Positions 53,967 to 62,594 of a DNA stretch of 64,000 bases are shown here, in pieces. Origin of the DNA: Sinorhizobium sp. 8-89 (GTDB lineage Bacteria > Pseudomonadota > Alphaproteobacteria > Rhizobiales > Rhizobiaceae); contig NZ_JASKLR010000003.1 of NCBI RefSeq assembly GCF_030124325.1, forward strand, positions 503,370-567,369. Reading direction: 5' to 3'. The translations under genes and the position numbers were made by a program. Below the pieces are notes generated by a model. The model was not told the origin of the DNA. It saw nothing but the letters and a program-made list of their open reading frames with translations, and made no database searches. The first letter of the stretch is position 1, and each line of letters opens with the position of its first letter.

Positions 53967-54896
53967 ATGGCCAAATTGGCAATTCACGCGGATCGTGGCG
54001 CGTCGGAAGGCTCCCGTTTTCCGGCGCATCGGATCGACGGACTGGCAGGCACCAGTTTCAAGCACCAGCATCTCACATCCATTCTTGACGATGAGGCAAG
54101 CAATCGCGGTTTCTTCGAGGTTCACGCGGAAAACTATATGGGCGAGGGCGGGCCGCCGCACGCGGCACTCACCCGGATACGCCAGGATTACCCGGTTTCG
54201 CTACATGGCGTCTGCATGTCGATCGGAGGACCGCAGCCGCTGGACAAGGCCCATCTTGGCCGTTTCGCCGGGCTGATCGAGCGATACGAGCCGGCGCTCG
54301 TCTCGGAGCACCTGGCCTGGTCGACGCACGAAACGACCTACTACAACGACCTTCTGCCGCTGCCCTACACCGAAGCTACCCTGCAGCGCGTCGGCGACCA
54401 TATCGACGAGGTCCAGGAGAGGATCCGGCGACCGATATTGCTCGAGAACCCCTCGACTTATGTGCTGTTCAGGGAATCGATGATGGGCGAAACCGCATTC
54501 ATCCGGGAATTGGTCCGGCGCACCGGCTGTCGCCTGCTGCTCGACATCAACAATGTCTTCGTCTCGGCGACCAATCACGGATTTTCCGCGCTTGAATACC
54601 TCGCGGATTATCCGCTCGAACATGTCGGCGAGATCCACCTGGCCGGCCATGCGGAGCAAGAGGACGACGAAGGCGATCTCCTCCTGATCGACAGTCACGA
54701 TGCGCCGGTCGCCGACGCGGTCTGGACACTCTTCGATATCGTGATCGGCCGGTGCGGGCCGATCCCGACGCTCATCGAGTGGGACAGCGCCATTCCCGAC
54801 TGGCCGGTGCTGGAGGCCGAAGCGATTGCGGCACAAGCAATCCTCGATCGGCACGCAGGCGCCTTCCTGCGGGAGAAGAGTTATGCGCGCCGCTGA
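53967..54896 (+). CDS. bufB: MNIO-family RiPP-modifying enzyme (DUF692, BufB-like)
   Basis: 309 residues, TIM-barrel enzyme with several iron ions. Family motifs: FFEVHAENYMGEGG, SLHGVCMSIGG, SEHLAWSTHE, ILLENPSTYV, LLLDINNVFVSA, EIHLAGHAE, DSHDAPV and TLIEWDSAIPDW, which hold the His, Glu and Asp ligands. In bufferin systems it oxidises Cys of the precursor to thiooxazole-type groups using oxygen. It lies between the precursor gene and the DUF2063 partner, overlapping the latter by 14 bases. Confidence 0.93.
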   Translation: MAKLAIHADRGASEGSRFPAHRIDGLAGTSFKHQHLTSILDDEASNRGFFEVHAENYMGEGGPPHAALTRIRQDYPVSLHGVCMSIGGPQPLDKAHLGRFAGLIERYEPALVSEHLAWSTHETTYYNDLLPLPYTEATLQRVGDHIDEVQERIRRPILLENPSTYVLFRESMMGETAFIRELVRRTGCRLLLDINNVFVSATNHGFSALEYLADYPLEHVGEIHLAGHAEQEDDEGDLLLIDSHDAPVADAVWTLFDIVIGRCGPIPTLIEWDSAIPDWPVLEAEAIAAQAILDRHAGAFLREKSYARR

Positions 54897-55686
54897 GAGC
54901 ATTTCCGGCGACGTCGCCGACGGGCTGGATTACCCGACGGGCTTCGTGCCCGCACTGCTCGATCCCGGCTGCGCAACGCCTGCTCTCGTCGCCGGCCCGA
55001 GGGGCAAAGCCGCCGACAAGCGCTTCAACGTCTACCGCAACAACGTGACCGTCAGCCTCATCGAAGCGCTTGCGGCGGCGTTCCCCGCGACGATGCGCAT
55101 TACCGGCGAAACCTTCTTCCGCGCCATGGCCCGGTTTCATGTGCGTGAAACGCCGCCTGTATCGCCGCTTCTCTTCGAATACGGCCGGGACTTTCCCGCC
55201 TTCATCGAGCGCTACGAACATGCGCGATCGATGCCGTGGCTCGCCGATGTCGCGCGCGTCGAGCGGGCCTGGCTCGACGCCTATCATGCGGCGGATGCGC
55301 CCGCGCTGCCGCCACATGCGCTGACGTCACTCCCACCGGACGCCCTTGGTGACGTCGTCTTCGAGGCGCACCCGTCAACGCGCATGGTTCGCTCGGCCTA
55401 TCCGGCGGTGACGATCTTTGCCGCAAACCGGGCGAGCGGACCGGTTGGTCGCATCGAGGCCACCGAGCCGGAAAACGCACTGGTCACACGGCCGGCGCTG
55501 GAGGTGGAGGTTCGCCGCCTTCCACCGGGCGCCGATGTATTCCTGGGCAGCCTCCTGTCAGGCGAGCCACTTGCAAGCGCTGCCGGGACGGCAAGTGCGC
55601 GCTGTCCGGAATTCGATCTCGCAACTGCCATTGTTGTGATGCTTGAGGCCGGTGCCTTTGCCGCGCCAGGGAGGATGAGAAGGTGA
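54883..55686 (+). CDS. bufC: DUF2063 partner protein (BufC-like)
   Basis: 267 residues from the ATG at 54883. N-terminal DUF2063 domain: FVPALLDPGCATPALVAGPRGKAADKRFNVYRNNVTVSLIEALAAAFPATMRITGETFFRAMARFHVRETPPVSPLLFEYGRDFPAFIERYEHARSMPWLADVARVERAWLDAYHA is the whole signature, with the helical pairs and the conserved YRNN. This protein is thought to bind the precursor peptide and present it to the MNIO enzyme. The stop overlaps the DoxX start. Confidence 0.92.
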   Translation: MRAAESISGDVADGLDYPTGFVPALLDPGCATPALVAGPRGKAADKRFNVYRNNVTVSLIEALAAAFPATMRITGETFFRAMARFHVRETPPVSPLLFEYGRDFPAFIERYEHARSMPWLADVARVERAWLDAYHAADAPALPPHALTSLPPDALGDVVFEAHPSTRMVRSAYPAVTIFAANRASGPVGRIEATEPENALVTRPALEVEVRRLPPGADVFLGSLLSGEPLASAAGTASARCPEFDLATAIVVMLEAGAFAAPGRMRR

Positions 55687-56189
55687 CTCTTGTACCGAAG
55701 TTCTTCGGAAGACACGAAAAGTGGGGCGGCGCAGGCTGGCTCGGCCGGATCGACGGGACGGTCGCCGCCATCGCACCGATGTCTCTCGCCCAGCTTGCCT
55801 TGCGCCTGGGGCTTGCCGTCCCCTTCTGGCGCTCGGGCATGAGCAAATGGGACGGCTTTCTGGAGCTCAACGATGTCGCTGTTCTGCTCTTCACATCGGA
55901 ATTCCAGTTGCATCTGCCGGGAGGACCATATCCCTTCCCGGCGCCGGCGGTGACGGCCTTCGTGGTCGCTTGCGCGGAGGTCCTGCTGCCGACGCTCGTG
56001 GTCCTGGGACTGGCGACACGCCTCGTCGCGCTCGGACTTCTCGCAATGACGGTTGTCATCCAACTCACCGTTCCGGACGGATGGCCGGTTCATTTGACCT
56101 GGGCGGCGATGGCGCTCGGCGTCATTACGTGGGGTGCGGGCAAGTTGTCGGTGGATTGGTGGCTCGTTTCGGGGAAGGGAAAAGCATAG
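55683..56189 (+). CDS. DoxX family membrane protein (BufD-like)
   Basis: 168 residues from a GTG overlapping the previous stop. Four hydrophobic segments of the DoxX fold: LAQLALRLGLAVPFWRSGM, then PYPFPAPAVTAFVVACAEVLLPTLVVLGLA, LVALGLLAMTVVIQL and HLTWAAMALGVITWGAGKL. DoxX proteins are the usual last gene of DUF2282-DUF692-DUF2063 operons. They may be quinone-linked, but the role in bufferin systems is not settled. Confidence 0.9.
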   Translation: MTLVPKFFGRHEKWGGAGWLGRIDGTVAAIAPMSLAQLALRLGLAVPFWRSGMSKWDGFLELNDVAVLLFTSEFQLHLPGGPYPFPAPAVTAFVVACAEVLLPTLVVLGLATRLVALGLLAMTVVIQLTVPDGWPVHLTWAAMALGVITWGAGKLSVDWWLVSGKGKA

Positions 56190-56196
56190 GCGGTTC

Positions 56197-56263
56197 GCCC
56201 CTCATCCCGCTGCTGCGACCATCTCTCCGCTCGCGGTGAGAAGGTGCCGGTAGGCGGATGAGC
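56197..56263. repeat. Rhizobial palindromic repeat (diverged copy)
   Basis: GCCCCTCATCCCGCTGCTGC and GCCGGTAGGCGGATGAGC flank a CTCTCCGC/GCGGTGAGA centre. Related to the element after ilvN. Confidence 0.55.
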
Positions 56264-56285
56264 AACTCAACATGTCATCACCGCT

Positions 56286-56897
56286 TCACCCCGGATTCCC
56301 CTGGTCCAGATTGTGCTGCCATTCGATCGCGTCCTCCAGGCGATCGTGGCCCCAGAACAGTTCGCCATCGGCGACGAAGGAGGGTGAGCCGAAGATGCCG
56401 ATCTCTTTCGCCTCTCTGGTCGCGGCGTCAAGCGCCTCGGCCACGGCGCCGGAGTTTGCCTGCTTCAGCACGCGGGCGGGGTCCTGTCCCGCTTCCCTGA
56501 TGCTCGACGAGAGGTTGGGCTCGCTGCCGGCGGGGTCGCGGTCGACGAACCAGCGGCGGTAGGTGGCGATCGCATAGGCAGGGCACCAGCCTTCATCGGC
56601 GGCGAGTACGGCAACGCGGTTGGCCTGTTCCAACTCGGGCAGCGGGTAGGGGATAGGCAGCCTCAGGGGCAGGCCGAACTTCGCGGCGCGCCGCTCCATA
56701 TCGCGCCACATGTAGGCGGCCTTGAGCGGCTTGTCGGCGAAGGGAACGTCGCTTGCGTCAAGCTGGACCGCGCGTGCATCGAAGGGTCTCCAACGAACCT
56801 CGACGCCCGCCTTCTCGGCGATCTCCGGCAGCCGCATGACAGCGAGAAAGGTGTAAGGACTTCCTATCGAGAACCAGAAGTCGATCGGTACCGCCAT
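56286..56897 (-). CDS. DsbA-fold isomerase (HCCA isomerase/GST kappa-like)
   Basis: 203 residues from the ATG at 56897. Pattern of 2-hydroxychromene-2-carboxylate isomerases: IDFWFSIGSPYTFLAVMRLPEIAEKAGVEVRWRPFD at the start (Ser of SPY binds glutathione), then MWRDMERRAAKFGLPLRLP and the C-terminal EIGIFGSPSFVADGELFWGHDRLEDAI. It probably isomerises a small aromatic or conjugated substrate with glutathione; it is not in a degradation cluster here, so the substrate is unclear. Confidence 0.88.
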   Translation of the reverse strand: MAVPIDFWFSIGSPYTFLAVMRLPEIAEKAGVEVRWRPFDARAVQLDASDVPFADKPLKAAYMWRDMERRAAKFGLPLRLPIPYPLPELEQANRVAVLAADEGWCPAYAIATYRRWFVDRDPAGSEPNLSSSIREAGQDPARVLKQANSGAVAEALDAATREAKEIGIFGSPSFVADGELFWGHDRLEDAIEWQHNLDQGNPG

Positions 56898-57060
56898 TGC
56901 TCTTTCTCCCCTGTGCTGTGGGTGTTCGCGATCGCCTTCGGAGCGGCAACCCCAACGATCCGCGCAGGAAAAAGTAGATAGGGCTTGGACGCTGCGCGCC
57001 AATGCGGGCCTTCGACAAAAAGCCCCGGTCGGTTCAGACCGGGGCTTGATATGCGGTGAT

Positions 57061-57948
57061 CTATTGAACGAGCGCGGCCTTGCTCCCTTCGAGGAATGCG
57101 GGAAGGCTGACGGGGGTCTTGCCGGTCAGCGCGGCAAAATCGCTGGTCACCATGCCGATATGGCCTTCGCGGGTATTGCTGTCGAAGGAGACGACGATCG
57201 GGATCAGAAAGTCGGGCAGGCCCGCACCTTTGAGGCCGCCGGCGAGCGCTTCATCGGAAATGTGGACGACCTCGAGTTTCTTGCCTGCGGTGCTGGCGAC
57301 GAGCGCGGCGATCTCGTCGGTCGAGTGCAGTCCGGCGCCGGTCAGCGTGTAGGTGCGGCTTTCCGTGGAGCTGGAGAGGAGTGCCGCTGCCGCGGCTTCC
57401 GCCGCGTCGCTGCGGGCGATATGGGCCAGACGGCCGGCGCCGGCGGAGGAAAACCACTGCCCGGTTTCAAGCGCGTGCGGCAGGGCCATGAAGAGGTTTT
57501 CCATGTACCAGCCGTTCCTGAGGATGGTGTAGGGAATGCCGGTTGCCTTGATGGCGTTCTCGGTGCCGAGGTGATCGGGTGCGAAGGGAATGACCGAGGT
57601 TTCGGGGTTCGGCATCGAGGTGTAGAGGATATGCTTGGCGCCGGCCTTCCTGGCGGCGGCGACGGCGTTCAGATGCTGCTGCAGCCGCTTGCCCGGCCGG
57701 TCCAGCGTGTCGGTCGAGATGATGAGGATGCGGTCGGCGCCGGCGAACGCCTCTGCGAGCGATGCCGGGTCGTCGAAGTCGGCGGCGCGGGTCTGGACGC
57801 CCTTGGCGGCGTAATCGGCGAGCTTCGAGGTGGCGCGGCTGGTCGCGATGATATCGGCGGGCCTCGCCTTGCCGGAGGCGAGCAGCGCATCGAGCACGAG
57901 CTTGCCGAGCTGGCCTGCGGCGCCGGTCACGAGCAATGTTTCGGACAT
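57061..57948 (-). CDS. NmrA-like NAD(P)H:quinone oxidoreductase (QorB type)
   Basis: 295 residues. Rossmann nucleotide site TGAAGQLGK at the start, atypical SDR without a YxxxK pair, and the family's NGWYMENLFMALP ... FAPDHLGTENAIKATGIPYTILRN segment. Resembles E. coli QorB. Divergent from an HxlR regulator, an arrangement known for qor2-qorR pairs, so it is probably induced by quinone or thiol stress. An inverted repeat with arms GCTCTTA/TAAGAGC (58026-58052) lies between the two genes. Confidence 0.9.
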   Translation of the reverse strand: MSETLLVTGAAGQLGKLVLDALLASGKARPADIIATSRATSKLADYAAKGVQTRAADFDDPASLAEAFAGADRILIISTDTLDRPGKRLQQHLNAVAAARKAGAKHILYTSMPNPETSVIPFAPDHLGTENAIKATGIPYTILRNGWYMENLFMALPHALETGQWFSSAGAGRLAHIARSDAAEAAAAALLSSSTESRTYTLTGAGLHSTDEIAALVASTAGKKLEVVHISDEALAGGLKGAGLPDFLIPIVVSFDSNTREGHIGMVTSDFAALTGKTPVSLPAFLEGSKAALVQ

Positions 57949-58025
57949 GTTCTTCCTTTCGTTTCGCTTCCAGCTCGCCTGAGACGTTTTGGCTCACGCA
58001 GGATGCTGGTCTCTTTTTGAGAGTT

Positions 58026-58052
58026 GCTCTTATGTCGTAATCTGCTAAGAGC
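58026..58052. promoter_or_regulatory. Inverted repeat between qorB-like and HxlR genes
   Basis: GCTCTTA (58026-58032) and TAAGAGC (58046-58052), 13 bases apart, in the divergent promoter region. Likely binding site of the HxlR regulator. Confidence 0.5.
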
Positions 58053-58100
58053 TGTAAAGGAGGCAGTTTTTTCTGCTGTGGTTACGGAAAGGGTACCGCC

Positions 58101-58505
58101 ATGAACAGGGCGACGGGCGCGGTGAAGGGCAAGCGGGTGGTAATGGTGTGCGGCGTGCCGATGGATATGGCCAACTGTCCCGTGCGCGACGTGATGGACA
58201 ATATCGGCGGCAAGTGGAATTCGCTGATGATCCTGTCGCTCGCCGATGGCCCCTTGCGCTTCTCGGAACTCCGGCGGCTGATCCCGGACATTTCGCAGCG
58301 CATGCTGACCCAGACGCTACGCGACCTGCAGCGCGACGGCTATCTGAGCCGCACGGTTTACCCGACGCAGCCGCCGAGTGTGGAATATGCTCTGACGGAG
58401 CTCGGCCGGTCGTTTCTCGTACCGCTCAAACTGTTCGTCGACTGGTCGCTCCAGAATCACGACGCGATCCGCAAGGCGCGGGCGGAGTATGACGCGGCGG
58501 CGTAG
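58101..58505 (+). CDS. HxlR-family regulator (QorR-like)
   Basis: 134 residues. HxlR winged helix: [77 protein letters not shown]. Cys26 of the CPVRD segment is the residue that senses oxidants in QorR of other bacteria. It should repress the divergent quinone-oxidoreductase gene until Cys oxidation. A second Cys is at 17 (VCGVP). Confidence 0.92.
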   Translation: MNRATGAVKGKRVVMVCGVPMDMANCPVRDVMDNIGGKWNSLMILSLADGPLRFSELRRLIPDISQRMLTQTLRDLQRDGYLSRTVYPTQPPSVEYALTELGRSFLVPLKLFVDWSLQNHDAIRKARAEYDAAA

Positions 58506-58543
58506 GCGGATTGTCGCCACATGCCTGTGATATCGCCCCGTCC

Positions 58544-58675
58544 ATGGCTGTCGGTATTGCAATCGGCATCGGCGTCGGCGCGGCCATAGGATCCGCGCTC
58601 GATAACGTTCCGGTGGGTATCACTGTCGGCATTGCTCTCGGTGCTGCGGCGGGGCTGATGTATCAACGCCGATAA
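58544..58675 (+). CDS. Small glycine-zipper membrane peptide
   Basis: 43 residues, too short for ordinary gene calling: MAVGIAIGIGVGAAIGSALD, a polar turn, then GITVGIALGAAAGLMYQRR. Two hydrophobic Gly/Ala/Ile-rich segments with GxxxG spacing. No strong ribosome site. Similar short peptides are frequent in Rhizobiales; function unknown. Confidence 0.5.
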   Translation: MAVGIAIGIGVGAAIGSALDNVPVGITVGIALGAAAGLMYQRR

Positions 58676-58693
58676 GCAACCTGCGCTGCAGCC

Positions 58694-59413
58694 TTATGCG
58701 GCGCAGCTCACGGTTTCCCCGCCGAGGGCGAATTCAACCGCCGCGTCGGCATGGATGGCGGTGGAATCGAAGCCGGGAAGCGGCAGGTTGGCGGGGTCGA
58801 GGATGAGGCAGATTTCGGTGCAGCCGAGAATGACCGCGTCGGCGCCTTCGGCCTTGGCCCTCTCGATGAGCGCGACCAGCGCCTTGCGCGACGGCTCAAG
58901 CACCTTGCCGGCGCAAAGCTCGTCGAAGATGACGTTGTGGGTCAAGGTGCGGCCGTCTGCGTCCGGCACGATCAAGTCGATGCCGTGCCTTTTCATGCGC
59001 TCGGCGTAGAACCCGTGCTCCATCGTGTAGCGCGTGGCAAGCAGCAGCGGCCTGCGGCTGCCGGCGGCCTTCAGCCGCGCCGCGGTCTCGTCGATTATGT
59101 TGATCAGCGGCACGTCGACCGAGGCCTGCACCTGATCGGCAATCAAATGCATGGTATTGGTGCAGATCAGCACGCATTGCGCACCGGCGGCCTTGAGCCC
59201 GCGTGCGACCTCGGAGAGGCGCTCTGCGGCGTCCTCCCAACGGCCCGCCTTCTGCAGGTCTACGATCTTCTGGAAATCCACGGAATGAAGCAGCACTTCG
59301 GCCGAATGCAGCGCGCCCAGGCGCTCGCGGACAGCCTCGTTGACCATGCGGTAGTAAACCGCCGAGCTCTCGAAGCTCATGCCGCCGATAAGGCCGATTT
59401 TGCGCATTTCCAT
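58694..59413 (-). CDS. Aspartate/glutamate racemase family protein
   Basis: 239 residues from the ATG at 59413 (AAGGGA upstream). Two-Cys racemase fold: IGLIGGMSFESSAVYYRMVNEAV, CVLICTNTMHLIADQV with the first catalytic Cys, and ADAVILGCTEICLILDPANLPLPGFDST with the second. Both Cys are present, so it is probably an active amino-acid racemase of the YgeA/aspartate type. An Lrp regulator is divergent from it and may be its controller. Confidence 0.93.
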   Translation of the reverse strand: MEMRKIGLIGGMSFESSAVYYRMVNEAVRERLGALHSAEVLLHSVDFQKIVDLQKAGRWEDAAERLSEVARGLKAAGAQCVLICTNTMHLIADQVQASVDVPLINIIDETAARLKAAGSRRPLLLATRYTMEHGFYAERMKRHGIDLIVPDADGRTLTHNVIFDELCAGKVLEPSRKALVALIERAKAEGADAVILGCTEICLILDPANLPLPGFDSTAIHADAAVEFALGGETVSCAA

Positions 59414-59638
59414 GGTGAGGTTCCCTTGTTCTTGAACAGACATCAATCGCGGGACGCAGAAGATGCCGCGTTGCCACCTTCTGATCCCGTTCCATTGTTA
59501 AAAGTATGGCGCGGCTTTGACCGGATGTGTTTGCTTTGATGAAGAGATTTGGGGAAATCAGCGCCCAAAATTTGTGTCACGGTCGAATTTTCTGCAAATT
59601 GTTGGCGTCAACAGGATCAGCAGCGAGGAGTCACTGGC

Positions 59639-60103
59639 GTGTTGGATGAGAGAGACCGGAAGCTGCTGGCGCTTCTGCAAGAGGATGGCAGTGCGGCGAT
59701 GAGCGACCTCGCGGAGCGCGTGAACCTGTCGCTTTCCGCCTGCTCGCGCCGCATCCAGCGACTGGAGGAGGCGGGTTACATCGCGCGACGCATCGTCGTG
59801 CTCGACCGGGAAAAGATGGGTGTGCCGACCACGGTCTTCGCGCTCATCAAGACCGCGCATCATTCCGATGAATGGATCGAAATATTCCGGCGTGCAATCA
59901 GCGATATTCCCGAGATCGTCGAGGCGCATCGGCTGACCGGCAATTACGACTACATCGTCAAGATCGTGCTGCCGCGCGTCGAGCATTACGACGTCGTCTA
60001 CAAGCAGATCGTGCGCAAGGTGGAACTCTTCGACGTTTCCGCCTCGATCTCGATGGAGGTCCTCAAGAGCGGCACGGCGGTGCCGGTCGGCTATGCGGAA
60101 TAG
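59639..60103 (+). CDS. Lrp/AsnC family transcriptional regulator
   Basis: 154 residues from a GTG with GAGGAG upstream. N-terminal winged helix (DERDRKLLALLQEDGSAAMSDLAERVNLSLSACSRRIQRLEEAGYI), C-terminal RAM ligand domain (PTTVFALIKTAHHSDEWIEIFRRAISDIPEIVEAHRLTGNYDYIVKIVLP). Divergent from the racemase gene with about 225 bases between. Likely an amino-acid-responsive local regulator of that gene. Confidence 0.94.
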   Translation: MLDERDRKLLALLQEDGSAAMSDLAERVNLSLSACSRRIQRLEEAGYIARRIVVLDREKMGVPTTVFALIKTAHHSDEWIEIFRRAISDIPEIVEAHRLTGNYDYIVKIVLPRVEHYDVVYKQIVRKVELFDVSASISMEVLKSGTAVPVGYAE

Positions 60104-60189
60104 CGCTGCGGTGCCGGCGCGCACGATATTGCAAGGGAGCAATGTCGAACGCGCGATTGTCTGCGGACGCCCGGAGGTGGACAGTGTGC

Positions 60190-60290
60190 TGACTGCATGT
60201 TTCCCCTAATCACCTCCGATTTTAAGGAAACATGTAGCAGTTCAAAGCGTTACGGCGAGCTCCGCGCGTTGAAAAAGACACACGGCGCCG
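60190..60290. repeat. RIME-like palindromic element
   Basis: CATGTTTCCCCTAATCACCT, then GATTTTAAGGAAACATGTAG, then a second arm CGTTACGGCGAGCTCCGCGC. It is the fifth copy, just ahead of the NADH dehydrogenase. Confidence 0.7.
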
Positions 60291-60310
60291 GAGAAACAAG
60301 GCGGAATGCG

Positions 60311-61579
60311 ATGCAGGATAGACATCACGTCGTTGTTGTCGGCGGAGGCTTCGGCGGACTGCAGCTCGTCAACAATCTTCGCGGTGTGCCTGTCCGGATA
60401 ACGCTGATCGACAAGCGCAACCACCATCTCTTCCAGCCGCTGCTCTACCAGGTGGCAACGACGTTGCTGGCGACGTCGGAGATCGCTTGGCCGATCCGCA
60501 GTCTCTACCGCGACCGGCCGGAAGTGACGACGTTGCTTGGCGAGGTCGTGGGCGTCGATCCGGCCAACAAGGAGGTGACGCTGACGAGCGGCAGGCCCGT
60601 CCCTTACGACACGCTGGTGCTCGCGACCGGCGCGACGCATGCCTATTTCGGCCATGACGAATGGGCTCCGGTGGCGCCGGGACTGAAGACGCTGGAGGAC
60701 GCGACGACCATCCGCCGTCGCGTGCTTCTCGCTTTCGAGCGAGCGGAGGTCGAGGAGGATCCGGAGATACGCAATGCGCTGCTGACCTTCACGGTGATCG
60801 GCGCGGGACCGACGGGGGTCGAACTCGCCGGCATCATCGCCGAAATGGCGCACCGGACGCTGCCCGGCGAGTTCCGCCGCATAGACACGCGCAAGGCACG
60901 CGTCGTGCTCGTCGAGGCGGGGCCGCGCATTCTTCCCGCCTTCACCGAAGAACTGTCCGCCTATGCGGGCCGCGAACTCGAAAAGCTCGGCGTCGAGGTG
61001 CGCACGGGCGTTCCCGTTACCGACTGCACGGACGAGGGCGTGATGATCGGCGACAGCTTCGTGCCGAGTCGCACGCTCGTCTGGGCCGCCGGCGTCCAGG
61101 CCTCGCCTGCTGCCCGGTGGCTCGGCATCGAGGCGGACCGCGCCGGCCGCGCCGTCGTAGAAAAGGATCTGACCGCACCGGGGCTGCCCGATGTTTTCGT
61201 CATCGGCGACACCGCCTCGGTCGTGTGGGAGGCGGGCAAGCCGGTGCCGGGCATCGCGCCGGCCGCCAAGCAGCAGGGCGCCTTCGTTGCCCGGGTGATC
61301 CGCGCCCGGCTCGAAGGCAAGCCGGCACCTGAACCGTTCCGCTACCGCCATCAGGGGAGCCTCGCCACGATCGGCAAGCGCGCCGCCATCATCGACTTCG
61401 GCAGGGTCAAGCTCAAGGGCGCGCTCGCCTGGTGGATTTGGGGCATTGCCCACATTTACTTCCTGATCGGCACACGAAGCCGCTTCGTCGTCGCCTGGAG
61501 CTGGCTTTGGATCTATCTCAGCGGCCAGCATAGCGCCCGGCTGATCACCCAGAAGGAGACGCTGCGCGAGGAAGGATAG
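60311..61579 (+). CDS. ndh: Type II NADH dehydrogenase
   Basis: 422 residues from the ATG at 60311; the frame runs back through a RIME-like element, which is not coding. FAD site VVVGGGFGGLQLV (8-20), NAD site FTVIGAGPTGVELAG, then FVIGDTAS near 305. C-terminal WWIWGIAHIYFLIGTRSRFVVAWSWLWIYLSGQ is the hydrophobic segment that peripheral NDH-2 enzymes use to attach to the membrane. It oxidises NADH and reduces quinone without pumping protons. Confidence 0.93.
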   Translation: MQDRHHVVVVGGGFGGLQLVNNLRGVPVRITLIDKRNHHLFQPLLYQVATTLLATSEIAWPIRSLYRDRPEVTTLLGEVVGVDPANKEVTLTSGRPVPYDTLVLATGATHAYFGHDEWAPVAPGLKTLEDATTIRRRVLLAFERAEVEEDPEIRNALLTFTVIGAGPTGVELAGIIAEMAHRTLPGEFRRIDTRKARVVLVEAGPRILPAFTEELSAYAGRELEKLGVEVRTGVPVTDCTDEGVMIGDSFVPSRTLVWAAGVQASPAARWLGIEADRAGRAVVEKDLTAPGLPDVFVIGDTASVVWEAGKPVPGIAPAAKQQGAFVARVIRARLEGKPAPEPFRYRHQGSLATIGKRAAIIDFGRVKLKGALAWWIWGIAHIYFLIGTRSRFVVAWSWLWIYLSGQHSARLITQKETLREEG

Positions 61580-61702
61580 CTGCCGGTACGGCCATAACGG
61601 ATCGGCACGCGGCAGCGATGTGCCGGCGGAAAGCCGTTTTGCACTTCTCCCTCCCATGCTCTAGAAGGTTGCTATCTTCGGTCTCCAAACGCAACCTTTG
61701 GC

Positions 61703-62587
61703 ATGCTAAACATCGACGCATCTCTCGTCAGCAAACTGATCGCCGCGCAATTTCCCGAGTGGGCGGATCTTCCGGTCAGGCCAGTCGAGTTCGACGGATG
61801 GGACAATCGGACCTTTCATCTGGGCAGGCACATGACGGTGCGGCTGCCGAGCGCCGCGCCCTATGCGCTTCAAGTCGAGAAAGAGCAGCGCTGGCTGCCG
61901 GTCCTGGCGCGGCGCCTGCCGCTGCCCATTCCTGCGCCCCTGGCAATGGGGCGGCCGGGCGAGGGTTATCCCTGGCCCTGGTCGGTTTACAAGTGGCGCG
62001 AAGGCGAGATCGCGACCCATGCACCTGTCGCGGATCTCAGCGCCTTCGCGACGACGCTGGCACGGTTCCTCGTGGCGCTCCAGGAGATCGACGCAACCAA
62101 CGGGCCGACGCCGGGGCAGCACAATTTTTTCCGGGGTGGTCCGCTGACCGTCTATGACGCGGAAACGCGCCGGGCACTCGTTGCCCTCGAGGGAAGAATC
62201 GATACGGACGCGGCACGCGCGGTGTGGGAAGCAGCGCTTGCCGCGACGTGGCACGGCGCGCCGGTCTGGTTTCACGGCGACGTCAGTTCCGGCAATCTTC
62301 TGGTCGAGAATGGGCGGTTGAGCGCGGTGATCGACTTCGGCACTTCAGGCGTCGGCGATCCTTCATGCGACCTCTCGGTCGCCTGGACCTTTTTCCACGG
62401 AGAAAGCCGGGAGGCGTTCCGCGCCGCCCTGCCGCTCGACAAGGCGACCTGGGCACGCGGCCGCGGCTGGACGCTCTGGAAGGCGCTCATCGTCTTCGCC
62501 GAACTTCCGGGCACCGATCGCCTTGAAGTGGAAAAGTCGCGGCGCGTGATCGAGGCGGTGCTCGCGGATCACGAACGCCACGGCTAA
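61703..62587 (+). CDS. Aminoglycoside-phosphotransferase-fold kinase
   Basis: 294 residues. APH/choline-kinase fold: VRPVEFDGWDNRTFHLGRHMTVRLPS (ATP loop), PVWFHGDVSSGNLLVENGRL with catalytic Asp in HGDVSSGN and SAVIDFGTSGVGDPSCDLSVAW with the metal Asp in DFG. These enzymes phosphorylate hydroxyls of small molecules and occur widely as single genes; a resistance role should not be assumed. Confidence 0.9.
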   Translation: MLNIDASLVSKLIAAQFPEWADLPVRPVEFDGWDNRTFHLGRHMTVRLPSAAPYALQVEKEQRWLPVLARRLPLPIPAPLAMGRPGEGYPWPWSVYKWREGEIATHAPVADLSAFATTLARFLVALQEIDATNGPTPGQHNFFRGGPLTVYDAETRRALVALEGRIDTDAARAVWEAALAATWHGAPVWFHGDVSSGNLLVENGRLSAVIDFGTSGVGDPSCDLSVAWTFFHGESREAFRAALPLDKATWARGRGWTLWKALIVFAELPGTDRLEVEKSRRVIEAVLADHERHG

Positions 62588-62594
62588 CGGGTTC

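Noticed and set aside
61703..62587. Antibiotic resistance gene (aminoglycoside phosphotransferase)
   Set aside because: The fold is shared by many small-molecule kinases, no resistance context is present, and specific residues of the resistance enzymes cannot be confirmed.
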